Shown: piece by piece, positions 1 through 7,176 of the stretch | How positions within the stretch are numbered: position 1 is the stretch's first letter | How the letters are laid out: the number at the start of each line of letters is the position of its first letter | From: Flavobacteriales bacterium | GTDB taxonomy: Bacteria > Bacteroidota > Bacteroidia > Flavobacteriales_D > Crocinitomicaceae | Direction: 5' to 3' | DNA length: 19,648 bases | Assembly (NCBI GenBank): GCA_018665005.1 | Contig: JABJEE010000206.1 | Location: forward strand, 1-19,648 | Program-made: the position numbers and the translations under genes | The notes under the pieces: generated by a model | Told to the model about the DNA's origin: nothing | What the model saw: the letters and a program-made list of their open reading frames with translations, nothing else | The model's database searches: none

Positions 1-35
1 CCATTCTTTTTAATAAAGTTGCATCCATAAAAAAA
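1..35. repeat. Direct repeat copy A, 35 bases, identical to 113-147
   Basis: This block is identical over 35 bases to 113-147 and lies immediately beside an inverted repeat, as the other copy does. Copy B is preceded by GACG, so the repeat may extend left beyond the window. The A-run at its right end forms the T-run of the adjacent hairpin on the minus strand. Confidence 0.9.
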
Positions 36-58
36 GCACCAAGATCTTGGTGCTTTTT
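31..58. terminator. Palindromic bidirectional terminator-like hairpin
   Basis: These 28 bases form a perfect palindrome. Five A residues lead into a stem that starts GCACCAAG and closes CTTGGTGC, followed by five T residues. Because it is symmetrical, either strand gives a GC-containing hairpin followed by a U-run. It could stop transcription leaving the neighbouring repeat unit on the minus strand, or transcription entering from the left on the plus strand. Confidence 0.7.
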
Positions 59-112
59 GTTCAGATAAGAGTTAAAATATCTTTAGAGTTATAGTAGTTT
101 GATAGATAGACG

Positions 113-147
113 CCATTCTTTTTAATAAAGTTGCATCCATAAAAAAA
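113..147. repeat. Direct repeat copy B, 35 bases, identical to 1-35
   Basis: This is an exact second copy of the block at the left edge, 112 bases further on. It is followed by one extra A and then a different hairpin. A third, diverged copy at about 223-250 shares the preceding AGACGC, a TTTTTAATA core and GTTGCAT. Confidence 0.9.
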
Positions 148-168
148 AGCGTAGAATTAACTACGCTT
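141..168 (-). terminator. Terminator-like hairpin, minus-strand orientation
   Basis: An 8-base perfect stem pairs AAGCGTAG (147-154) with CTACGCTT (161-168) around a 6-base loop. On the minus strand the hairpin is followed by a run of eight T residues from the A-run at 141-148. On the plus strand it is followed by TCC, so it should work mainly on minus-strand transcripts. No annotated gene runs on the minus strand here, so the transcript it would end must start in the 170-280 interval. Confidence 0.65.
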
Positions 169-279
169 CCTATTGTTTGATAAGGGTCCAATATTATTAT
201 TACTGAGCCCGCACCTTAGACGCTCATCTATTTTTAATAGTTGCATAACAATGAAATAAGATATGATTACTTTTAAGGC

Positions 280-1911
280 ATGAAATATTTAAGTGCTTTT
301 CTATTGATATTTAGCTCTATCATTTATGGTCATTCACAAAAGAATAAACCAAAAGTTATAGTGGGAATTGTTGTCGATCAGATGTGTTATGAATATCTAT
401 ATAGATTTCAAGAGAATTATTCTAAAAAAGGATTTAAAGAAATCATGAAGAATGGTACAAATTGTAGAAATGTTGAATACAATTATATTCCCACGTATAC
501 TGGACCTGGACATGCTTCTATTTATACCGGAACAACTCCAAACAACCACGGCATTATTGCCAACAGCTGGTTTGATAGGAATGTAAATGGTCTAGTCAAT
601 TGTGTCGGAGATAATTCTGTTCATTCCATTGGAGCTAACTCCATATATGGCAATTGCTCTCCTCATCGACTAAAAAGCTATACGGTTACCGATCAATTAA
701 AAATGACTTACCCTGAATCAAAAGTGGTATCAATTTCAATAAAAGATCGTGGAGCAATATTACCGGGCGGACATAAAAGCGATGGGGCTTACTGGTTTGA
801 TTATCAAACAGGAAAGTTCATTACCAGCTCTTACTTTAAAGAGACTTTGCCCTCTTGGCTAATTGAATTCAACAATAATAAAAATTGTTTTACGTATGCA
901 AAAACATGGAGCCCTCTACTCGACCTTGATCAATACATTTCTGATGATGAAAGCAATTACGAAGTAGTTCTTCCAGGAAAAACGAATGCCCATTTCCCTT
1001 ATGAAATAAAAAACTTGATGACAACTGGGAACAATTTACAATTATTCACGATTTCTCCTTTTGCCAATACATTACTCACAGATTTAGCGATTGATGCCAT
1101 GCAAAATGAGCACTTTGGAGAAAGCCAAAACACAGACATGATTTGTATTAGCTATTCCTCGACAGATATTGCGGGTCATGCTTTTGGACCATATTCAATG
1201 GAGATTGAAGATATGTACATACGCCTTGATCTAGAAATTGCCAGACTACTTAAATTCTTAAATAAGACGTTTGGGAAAAACGGGTATGTACTTTTTATGA
1301 CTGCAGATCATGGAGTGGTTCCCGTTCCTCAGCAACTTGTTGATGAAAAGCTACCTGGAGGTTATTTATATGTCGATTCTCTTTTAGTTGAACTTAAAAA
1401 AGAATCCATTCAATTTTTTAAGACTGATCTTATTGACAACATCGTTAATTTAAATCTTTACCTCAACCAGGAACGTATAGACTCCATTAAAGGGCTAACG
1501 TCGAATGAAGTCTCTACTTTTTTTAAAAATTTTCTTTTACATAAAAAGAGCGTGAAAAATGTAATCTTAGGCAAAGATCTCACAAATCACAGTATTACTG
1601 ACGACAAATGGGTTAAATTGATTCGCAAGGGTTTTGACAAAAAAAGAAGTGGCGACCTCATCATCATGTTAGAACCAGGTTATTTACCTGAAAAGGTAGA
1701 CCTATCTCCGAATCAAGGGACATCACACGGGTCTGGTTATTCTTATGATACTCATGTACCGTTATTGTGGTATGGGGCAGGAATTAAAAAACAAGACTTG
1801 TTTTACCCGATAAACATCACAGATATTGCACCTACTTTGACTCATATTCTAAATCTACAAAGAACCGGCGCAATGACGGGGCAACCGATTATAGATGTCC
1901 TAAAAAAATAA
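280..1911 (+). CDS. pafA: PafA-type alkaline phosphatase (type I phosphodiesterase/nucleotide pyrophosphatase superfamily)
   Basis: This is a secreted phosphate-releasing enzyme of the alkaline phosphatase superfamily, 543 residues long. Residues 1-19 form a signal peptide. The catalytic core is visible: metal ligand Asp33 (VVDQM), nucleophile Thr74 in TGPGHAS, Asn95 in NSWFDR, Lys155 and Arg157 in IKDRGA, Asp296 and His300 in TDIAGH, Asp343 and His344 in TADHG, and His483 in TSHGS. In characterised PafA enzymes, the Thr-Asn-Lys-Arg set marks the monoesterase branch rather than a diesterase. The role is probably phosphate scavenging in the periplasm. The ATG start gives a clean signal peptide. 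The next gene begins 7 bases after the stop, so the two are probably cotranscribed. The substrate range cannot be read from sequence. Confidence 0.88.
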   Translation: MKYLSAFLLIFSSIIYGHSQKNKPKVIVGIVVDQMCYEYLYRFQENYSKKGFKEIMKNGTNCRNVEYNYIPTYTGPGHASIYTGTTPNNHGIIANSWFDRNVNGLVNCVGDNSVHSIGANSIYGNCSPHRLKSYTVTDQLKMTYPESKVVSISIKDRGAILPGGHKSDGAYWFDYQTGKFITSSYFKETLPSWLIEFNNNKNCFTYAKTWSPLLDLDQYISDDESNYEVVLPGKTNAHFPYEIKNLMTTGNNLQLFTISPFANTLLTDLAIDAMQNEHFGESQNTDMICISYSSTDIAGHAFGPYSMEIEDMYIRLDLEIARLLKFLNKTFGKNGYVLFMTADHGVVPVPQQLVDEKLPGGYLYVDSLLVELKKESIQFFKTDLIDNIVNLNLYLNQERIDSIKGLTSNEVSTFFKNFLLHKKSVKNVILGKDLTNHSITDDKWVKLIRKGFDKKRSGDLIIMLEPGYLPEKVDLSPNQGTSHGSGYSYDTHVPLLWYGAGIKKQDLFYPINITDIAPTLTHILNLQRTGAMTGQPIIDVLKK

Positions 1912-1918
1912 GCAGAAA

Positions 1919-3109
1919 TTGGACAATAAACATAGATTTCTAGAGGAACTTGCTCAAACCAATCCAAATCCACTTTTGATTGAAGCTGATCATGCTGACG
2001 GCGTTTATATTTATGATAAAGAAGGAAATAAATACATGGATATGATTGCTGGTCTGTGTGTAAATAACTTAGGACATAATCATCCTAAAATTATAACTGC
2101 CATTAAAACACAAGTTGATAAACACTTACATGTCATGGTTTATGGCGAGTTTGTTCAACAAGCGCAATTAGACCTTTCCAAAAATTTAATGAGCTTATTG
2201 CCCAAAGAGCTGGATTGCATCTATGCGGTAAACTCAGGGACAGAAGCTAATGAGGCAGCTATAAAATTATGTAAAGCTTACACTGAACGAACTGAAATCA
2301 TAGCCTTTAACGGTGCTTATCATGGTAGCACAAACGGCTCCTTAAGCATATCTAGTGGCGAGCAAAGAAAACAAAGCTTTAAACCATTATTACCCAACAT
2401 AAAATTCATTGAATTAGATCAGATCAATGAGCTTGATAATATTACTACTGATACCGCTGGTGTTTTTTTGGAAACCATTCAAGGTGATGCTGGTGTCCAG
2501 ATTCCAACCAAATTATTTATGCAGAACTTGAGAAAAAGATGCACAGAAGTAGGAGCACTGCTTGTTTTGGATGAGATTCAATGTGGACTTGGAAGAACAG
2601 GTAAACATTTTGCTTTCGAACACTATAATATCCAACCTGACGTACTTACTTTAGGTAAATCTTTAGGAGGAGGGTTACCCATCGGAGCATTGGTTTCGAG
2701 CAAACATTTATTAAATACATTTCGAGATCGTCCAGCATTAGGACACATTACTACTTTCGGTGGTCATCCTGTCACATGCGCAGCAGCAGCTTCTTTTTGC
2801 TCCATACTAAAAAACGAAGTAAATCTAGAAGAGGTAGAGCGATTGGGTTCTGTTTTAGAAAACATCCTAATCGAACACCCAGAAATAAAAAGCTGTAGGC
2901 GAATTGGAATGATGTTCGCCTTTGACATGAAGTCACCTGAATTGGTTTCAAAAGTCGTTCATCAATGTTTACAAAAAGGACTTATCACTTTTTGGTTTCT
3001 CTCTCATCCAAATAGTTTTCGATTATCTCCACCATTAACCATTTCTGAAAATGAGATCATAAGTGCAGGAAAACTCATTTATGAAGCAATAAACGAAAGT
3101 ATTTCGTGA
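1919..3109 (+). CDS. Class III (fold type I) PLP-dependent aminotransferase
   Basis: This 396-residue cytoplasmic enzyme belongs to the class III aminotransferases, the group of ornithine, acetylornithine and 4-aminobutyrate aminotransferases. Visible motifs are the phosphate-binding NSGTEAN (105-111), the aromatic NGAYHG (131-136), Asp218 in LDEIQCGLGRTG, and the Schiff-base Lys247 in LGKSLGGGLPIGA. The length is normal. The start is TTG: no in-frame ATG occurs before Met40, and starting there would remove conserved N-terminal sequence. The start lies 7 bases after the phosphatase stop. The amino donor is not determined: the sequence fits a general aspartate aminotransferase family annotation, and neither GABA nor ornithine specificity can be claimed. 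Confidence 0.85.
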   Translation: MDNKHRFLEELAQTNPNPLLIEADHADGVYIYDKEGNKYMDMIAGLCVNNLGHNHPKIITAIKTQVDKHLHVMVYGEFVQQAQLDLSKNLMSLLPKELDCIYAVNSGTEANEAAIKLCKAYTERTEIIAFNGAYHGSTNGSLSISSGEQRKQSFKPLLPNIKFIELDQINELDNITTDTAGVFLETIQGDAGVQIPTKLFMQNLRKRCTEVGALLVLDEIQCGLGRTGKHFAFEHYNIQPDVLTLGKSLGGGLPIGALVSSKHLLNTFRDRPALGHITTFGGHPVTCAAAASFCSILKNEVNLEEVERLGSVLENILIEHPEIKSCRRIGMMFAFDMKSPELVSKVVHQCLQKGLITFWFLSHPNSFRLSPPLTISENEIISAGKLIYEAINESIS

Positions 3110-3137
3110 TTTATGAAAAGCACTTGAGACTATTCTT

Positions 3138-3145
3138 TATTTTTG
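3138..3145 (+). promoter_or_regulatory. Bacteroidota-type -7 promoter box upstream of metF
   Basis: The octamer TATTTTTG matches the TAnnTTTG -7 element used by the primary sigma factor of Bacteroidota. It ends 10 bases before the metF ATG, so transcripts from it would have a leader of only a few bases. A TTG lies upstream, but its 11-base gap is shorter than the usual 17-23, so only the -7 half is convincing. Confidence 0.4.
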
Positions 3146-3155
3146 CAAAGATTAT

Positions 3156-4106
3156 ATGAAAGTAACTGAATACATTGAAGCTGCTGAGAGTACTTTATTC
3201 TCTTTTGAAATACTTCCCCCATTAAAAGGTAAAAGTATACAATCTATATACGATGGAATTGATCCATTAATGGAATTCAACCCCAAGTTTGTGAATGTTA
3301 CCTATCATCGGGAGGAATATATTTATAAGGAAAAGGGAAACGGCTTGCTTGAAAAAGTATCTATCCGTAAAAGACCAGGAACTGTTGGTATTTGCGCAGC
3401 CATTATGAACAAATACAAGGTGGATGCGGTCCCTCATTTAATATGTGGTGGATTTAGCAAGGAGGAAACAGAAAACGCATTAATTGATCTACAATTTTTA
3501 GGCATTGATAATGTTTTGGCTTTGCGAGGTGATTCTATCAAAACAGAAACATCCTTTCGCCCAGACCCAAATGGTCATTCTTATGCAGTAGAGTTGGTTG
3601 ATCAGATATCAGACATGAATCAAGGAAACTATATCATGGATGATATAAAGCTCGAGCCTACAGATTTCTGTATTGGAGCGGCTGGATATCCTGAAAAACA
3701 TTTTGAAGCCATGAATTTGAAAACAGATTTATTGCATTTAAAAAACAAGGTAGACGCAGGAGCTACCTATATTGTTACTCAAATGTTTTTTGATAACAAA
3801 AAGTATTTCGCATTTGTTGATGCTTGCCGATCTATTGGTATTAATGTGCCCATTATTCCAGGTTTAAAACCGATTAAATCTTTGAACCATATCTCCTTTT
3901 TACCCAAGTTTTTCCATATCGACTATCCTGAAGAATTATCGACTGAACTTTTAAAGTGTAAAAGTAATAGTGATGTAGAACAAGTTGGAATTGAATGGGG
4001 AATAGAGCAATCTAAAGAACTGGTCAAAGGAGGAGCTCCATGCATTCATTACTATACAATGTCGAATTCAGATTTAGTAAAAACCATTGCCTCAAAAATA
4101 TTTTAG
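3156..4106 (+). CDS. metF: Methylenetetrahydrofolate reductase (MetF)
   Basis: This cytoplasmic flavoenzyme reduces 5,10-methylenetetrahydrofolate to 5-methyltetrahydrofolate for methionine synthesis. It has 316 residues, close to the usual bacterial MetF length, as one TIM-barrel domain. Family motifs are FSFEILPP with catalytic-type Glu18, the FAD-region LALRGDS with Asp126, GAAGYPEKH (174-182), and TYIVTQMFFD containing Gln209, at the position of the folate-binding Gln of E. coli MetF. The start MKVTEYIEAA matches the usual start of Bacteroidota MetF. A 46-base gap with a -7-like box separates it from the aminotransferase, so it may have its own promoter. The following gene starts at the base after its stop codon. 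Confidence 0.95.
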   Translation: MKVTEYIEAAESTLFSFEILPPLKGKSIQSIYDGIDPLMEFNPKFVNVTYHREEYIYKEKGNGLLEKVSIRKRPGTVGICAAIMNKYKVDAVPHLICGGFSKEETENALIDLQFLGIDNVLALRGDSIKTETSFRPDPNGHSYAVELVDQISDMNQGNYIMDDIKLEPTDFCIGAAGYPEKHFEAMNLKTDLLHLKNKVDAGATYIVTQMFFDNKKYFAFVDACRSIGINVPIIPGLKPIKSLNHISFLPKFFHIDYPEELSTELLKCKSNSDVEQVGIEWGIEQSKELVKGGAPCIHYYTMSNSDLVKTIASKIF

Positions 4107-4652
4107 ATGAAAACACGATTTATAATACTCCTTGTTATTTCCTTCTGTTTTGGCTTTCAATCGCATTCACAAGGCCTTAATGAGAGTGGTATATTAGTCA
4201 TCGGTCAATTCGACCGTCCAGACGAAAGGTATGCTGTTGAAGTGACTCTAACTGAGCTTTTTTCAAGTCAAGGACTCAATGCCATGCCTTCATTAAATAT
4301 TCTGAAACAAGGATCGGACCCATTAATATTGGCTTCTGATACGCTTCAAAAAATATTACAATCAAAAAACATCAAAACGTATCTGGTGGTTAATGTTCGA
4401 GGTTATGATCGACGATTTAAACCAAGTGAAATCGAGGTGTCACTTGAAGAAATTTTAGGCCGGACGAGTATCTATCATATTTACAGAGAAGAAGCGACAT
4501 CTGTTAGCCTGGAATTCACTTTTTTTAGAGACAATAACGTAGTTTTTAGAGATATATTGAGATGTGGTAACATTTCAGACAGAGATTCTGTCCTGAAGAG
4601 AATTCAAAAAAAACTACCCAAAAGGATGTCTCGAAAGTGGTCTAAAAACTAG
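4107..4652 (+). CDS. Secreted protein of unknown function, 181 aa
   Basis: I do not recognise this family. Residues 1-21 form a signal peptide (hydrophobic core, then FQSHSQG), so the protein is exported. The mature part is a mixed alpha/beta sequence. It includes a strand-like GILVIGQF near the N terminus, a YLVVNVRGYD stretch near residues 92-101, and a basic C-terminal tail (KKLPKRMSRKWSKN). There is no lipobox. Its ATG follows the metF stop with no gap, so translation is probably coupled, although nothing suggests a role in one-carbon metabolism. The stop codon interleaves with the stop of the convergent gene at 4649-5536. Confidence that it is a real gene is high; its function is unknown. 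Confidence 0.8.
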   Translation: MKTRFIILLVISFCFGFQSHSQGLNESGILVIGQFDRPDERYAVEVTLTELFSSQGLNAMPSLNILKQGSDPLILASDTLQKILQSKNIKTYLVVNVRGYDRRFKPSEIEVSLEEILGRTSIYHIYREEATSVSLEFTFFRDNNVVFRDILRCGNISDRDSVLKRIQKKLPKRMSRKWSKN

Positions 4653-5536
4653 AAATTTCCAGACCTAAACTTTTTATCAAATTTCATATCACTCGGGTCG
4701 CCGTATGCTCCACATTTGGGAACACGTTCAAACAATTTGATAAACTTCACCCTTATTAAAACTGGCCAATATTGAGAAGAAAACCAATTCATCCTGGCAT
4801 TAAAACCATTCCATTGATGTATCCCTATCAATGGCATTTCTACAGCAGGAATCATCATCCAAGCTCTGTTAAACCTAATTCCAACGCCCAAACTATAATG
4901 AAATTGCAAATTAAATTGTCCCTGGAATTTTTGCTCCAATGCATAATCCGTAAATCCGTCATTATACACTTGACTACCTTGTGACTGCGTGTAATCAAAG
5001 TTAAAACCAAATGCATTATCAAAGAAATGCTTTCTAGCCTTATCTATTTTCTTTTTACCATAATAAATTAGTGAATGGGCTGAAACGCGGCTAAAAAAAG
5101 AATTGTTTTGGAATTCACCCATTCCGCTTGAATTCGAAATCAATTCATTTGAGCTATTAAAACGGTCAATCGAAGTCGATTCTTTACCTGTTAAAACCTT
5201 ATATCCAAGCCCCCAATCAAAGTAATCAATGATTCTACTTTTCTTTAGGAATTTTATTGGAATACCTTTCCATTTCGGAAAATGAGCAAATCCAAGTTCC
5301 GCAAAATAACCCACCTTTCCTTCTGGCAAAACATTATATTCTCCTCTTCCGGTACCAGAAGATAAACTACCAGAAAGCTCTTTAGAGGGTATGAGGTAGC
5401 TTGCTCCAACGTTGAATTGTATCCCATCATTTACAACAACCAGATAGTCATTATCTTTACTCGATTTTTTAAACGCTCCCTGGGCATTTATAATAAAAGC
5501 ACTTAAAATAAATAAGGTCGATATTCCTGTTTTCAT
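4649..5536 (-). CDS. Predicted outer-membrane beta-barrel protein, 295 aa
   Basis: The function is not recognised. The first 18 residues form a signal peptide ending INAQG. The rest is rich in alternating aromatic and polar residues, as in outer-membrane strands (for example FNLQFHYSLGVGIRFN), and the chain ends in Phe, the usual last residue of barrel proteins inserted by the BAM complex. Two Lys-rich stretches (KFLKKSR near residue 98 and YGKKKIDKARKH near 160) probably sit in loops or turns. Its ATG overlaps the stop of the kynurenine monooxygenase gene as ATGA, so the two are probably translationally coupled. Whether it serves that pathway cannot be told from the sequence. Confidence 0.72.
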   Translation of the reverse strand: MKTGISTLFILSAFIINAQGAFKKSSKDNDYLVVVNDGIQFNVGASYLIPSKELSGSLSSGTGRGEYNVLPEGKVGYFAELGFAHFPKWKGIPIKFLKKSRIIDYFDWGLGYKVLTGKESTSIDRFNSSNELISNSSGMGEFQNNSFFSRVSAHSLIYYGKKKIDKARKHFFDNAFGFNFDYTQSQGSQVYNDGFTDYALEQKFQGQFNLQFHYSLGVGIRFNRAWMMIPAVEMPLIGIHQWNGFNARMNWFSSQYWPVLIRVKFIKLFERVPKCGAYGDPSDMKFDKKFRSGNF

Positions 5537-6894
5537 ATTTCAAAGTTAAAAGATTTACTCTTTTCAGCCATTTTTACCATAATCTCTTCAGAATCCCAAT
5601 TTTGCTCAATGTTATCAGTATTCATAACCTCTTCCATTATGGAGTCTTGTATTTTACCTTGATTGTACGCCACATGATAAGGAATATTACTAAAAGTAAC
5701 TTGAGAATACAACGGTAACCATTTATTAGGATACAATTTGGTGTATTTTGCTTCAATTTTTTTCCTTAATAAAAAACTCTCATCGGCCACATGATCCCTC
5801 ATCTCATAATAATTGTCTAAAGAAAGGTCTTGTAGGGCATCTCCATCCCTTTTCCTTGTTTCATTATATTCTTTAAATACATTCTCCCAATTCTCACCAT
5901 GCTTCACCATAAGGTCATTAAGAACCGTACAATCTTCGAATCCAGAATTCATGCCTTGTCCATAAAAAGGAACTGTAGCATGAGCAGAATCTCCCATCAA
6001 TGCTACTTTTCCATATGTCCACGGAAAACACCTTATAATTGCGAGTGATGACAAAGGGTGATCTTCCCATGCTTCACCCACATTAGGCATCATTTCATAA
6101 AAATCAGGAAAAACCTCTTTAAAGAATTGATCTACATCTGCTTTACAATTCAATTTATCGAAAGCATATTTGTGATTTTCATGCGGCATAAATAAAGTGC
6201 ATGTGAATGAGCCATCTTCATTGGCGAGCGCAATCATCATGAATCTGCCCCTGGGCCATATATGAAGTGCATTTTTATCCATTTTGTAAGATCCATCTGC
6301 ATTGGCGGGTAACAATACTTCACGATATCCATCTTCAATGAATCGCTGACTATAATTAAATCTTGGTAGCTTTTGCATTGAGTTATATCTAATGGCTGAA
6401 AAAGCACCGTCTGAAGCAAAAATCAAATCTGACTTCACTTCAATTTCTTCACCCGTAATCGTATTGCGAACGAAAGAAATAGATTTTTCAAAATCTACTT
6501 TATGACACTCGTGGTGATAATGAATGGTTGCATTTCCTTTTTTTTCAGCAATATCCATCATTTTGGCATTTATATTTCCCCTTGAGACTGAATATATTGC
6601 CTCCCCCTCTTGTCCATAAGGTTGATAAGTCAATTCTCCTTCTAAATCGTGCATCACCCTTCCATGCATAGGTATCGCTATTTCTCGAACATCATCACCT
6701 ACACCAACAGCGTCTAAAGCCTTCCATCCCCTGACAGAAAGTGCAAGATTAATAGATTTTCCAGCTGAAATTTCTGCTTTTCTAATATCAGATCTTCTTT
6801 CATAGATGGTCACTTTATAACCTGCTCGCGATAAATACACAGCCCAAAGTGACCCTACTAGGCCGGCTCCAATGATTGTTACATTCTTTCCCAT
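5533..6894 (-). CDS. kmo: Kynurenine 3-monooxygenase
   Basis: This FAD-dependent hydroxylase converts L-kynurenine to 3-hydroxykynurenine with NADPH and oxygen, a step from tryptophan towards quinolinate and NAD. Counting from the chosen Met, the protein has 453 residues. The Rossmann motif GAGLVG is at 9-14. Arg79 and Tyr93 (HGRVMHD and QPYG) match the pair that holds the substrate carboxylate in characterised enzymes. The FAD motif LMGDSAHATVPFYGQG surrounds residues 299-314. An in-frame TTG lies 24 bases upstream at 6918, but the ATG gives the usual short lead before GAGLVG and avoids overlapping the previous gene. No other kynurenine-pathway gene is in the window, so biosynthetic or catabolic use is open. 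Confidence 0.92.
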   Translation of the reverse strand: MGKNVTIIGAGLVGSLWAVYLSRAGYKVTIYERRSDIRKAEISAGKSINLALSVRGWKALDAVGVGDDVREIAIPMHGRVMHDLEGELTYQPYGQEGEAIYSVSRGNINAKMMDIAEKKGNATIHYHHECHKVDFEKSISFVRNTITGEEIEVKSDLIFASDGAFSAIRYNSMQKLPRFNYSQRFIEDGYREVLLPANADGSYKMDKNALHIWPRGRFMMIALANEDGSFTCTLFMPHENHKYAFDKLNCKADVDQFFKEVFPDFYEMMPNVGEAWEDHPLSSLAIIRCFPWTYGKVALMGDSAHATVPFYGQGMNSGFEDCTVLNDLMVKHGENWENVFKEYNETRKRDGDALQDLSLDNYYEMRDHVADESFLLRKKIEAKYTKLYPNKWLPLYSQVTFSNIPYHVAYNQGKIQDSIMEEVMNTDNIEQNWDSEEIMVKMAEKSKSFNFEI

Positions 6895-6905
6895 ACCAAT
6901 CTCTT

Positions 6906-7115
6906 TTATTTTCTCCAATGTTTTGAATAAGACGATTCAAAATAATCACTCTTAAACCTTGTGTTGAGTTTTTTATTCTGATACCGTATGATCAGTCTCC
7001 AAATAATAATCCCAGCAATTAAAATACCTATGGCTTGAACTGAAACATTAATATAATCAGTCAACGTGGATAATTCTCCAGAATACTTGAGCTGAATCAT
7101 TTCTTGTTCTGTCAT
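6906..7115 (-). CDS. Small single-span membrane protein, 69 aa
   Basis: No family is recognised. A polar N terminus (about 25 residues) is followed by one hydrophobic helix (VQAIGILIAGIIIWRLII, about 26-43) and then a basic, aromatic tail ending SKHWRK. The positive-inside rule places the tail in the cytoplasm. It is the first gene before kynurenine 3-monooxygenase, with 11 bases between its stop and the chosen kmo ATG, and a -7-type promoter box lies 16 bases upstream of its ATG. The position and promoter make it a real gene in my view. It could anchor or partner the monooxygenase, but that is only inference from proximity. Confidence 0.65.
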   Translation of the reverse strand: MTEQEMIQLKYSGELSTLTDYINVSVQAIGILIAGIIIWRLIIRYQNKKLNTRFKSDYFESSYSKHWRK

Positions 7116-7131
7116 ACTACATTCAATAACA

Positions 7132-7139
7132 CAAAGTTA
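7132..7139 (-). promoter_or_regulatory. -7 promoter box for the small membrane protein and kmo operon
   Basis: On the minus strand this reads TAACTTTG, an exact match to TAnnTTTG, 16 bases before the ATG at 7115. A TTTAG lies about 16 bases further upstream, near where a -33 TTTG would be expected, but it is an imperfect match. Confidence 0.5.
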
Positions 7140-7176
7140 GTCAGATTGTTGTCCCTAAATTCCGATTAAAAAGGAA

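Larger units (their letters stand above)
1..252 (-). repeat. Tandem degenerate repeat array, period about 111 bases, each full unit ending in a hairpin
   Basis: This 279-base gene-free stretch holds three related units. A 35-base block is identical at 1-35 and 113-147, and a diverged third copy lies at about 223-250. Read on the minus strand, each unit opens with a block containing ATGCAACT, then ATTAAAAA, then GCGTCTA (the last is outside the window for the leftmost copy). A variable middle of about 30 bases follows, then a second conserved block (about 57-72 and 173-187, sharing CTTATC and AACAA), then a hairpin and a T-run. The hairpin stems differ in sequence between units but both pair perfectly. 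The leftmost unit is cut by the window edge. What the array does is unknown. A tandem set of small RNA genes is one reading; duplicated terminator-bearing intergenic DNA is another. Confidence 0.75.

Noticed and set aside
1..250. Repeats at the left edge read as a CRISPR array
   Set aside because: Only two exact copies, a spacing of 112 bases with hairpins in the spacers, a degenerate third copy and no cas genes; this does not fit a CRISPR array.
1..250. Repeats as integron attC sites
   Set aside because: The GTTGCAT and ATGCAAC sequences do not match the GTTRRRY/RYYYAAC core, and no integrase is visible.
6894..6918. TTG at 6918 as the kmo start
   Set aside because: It would add eight residues before the usual N terminus and overlap the previous gene; the ATG at 6894 is the better start. 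The TTG cannot be fully excluded.
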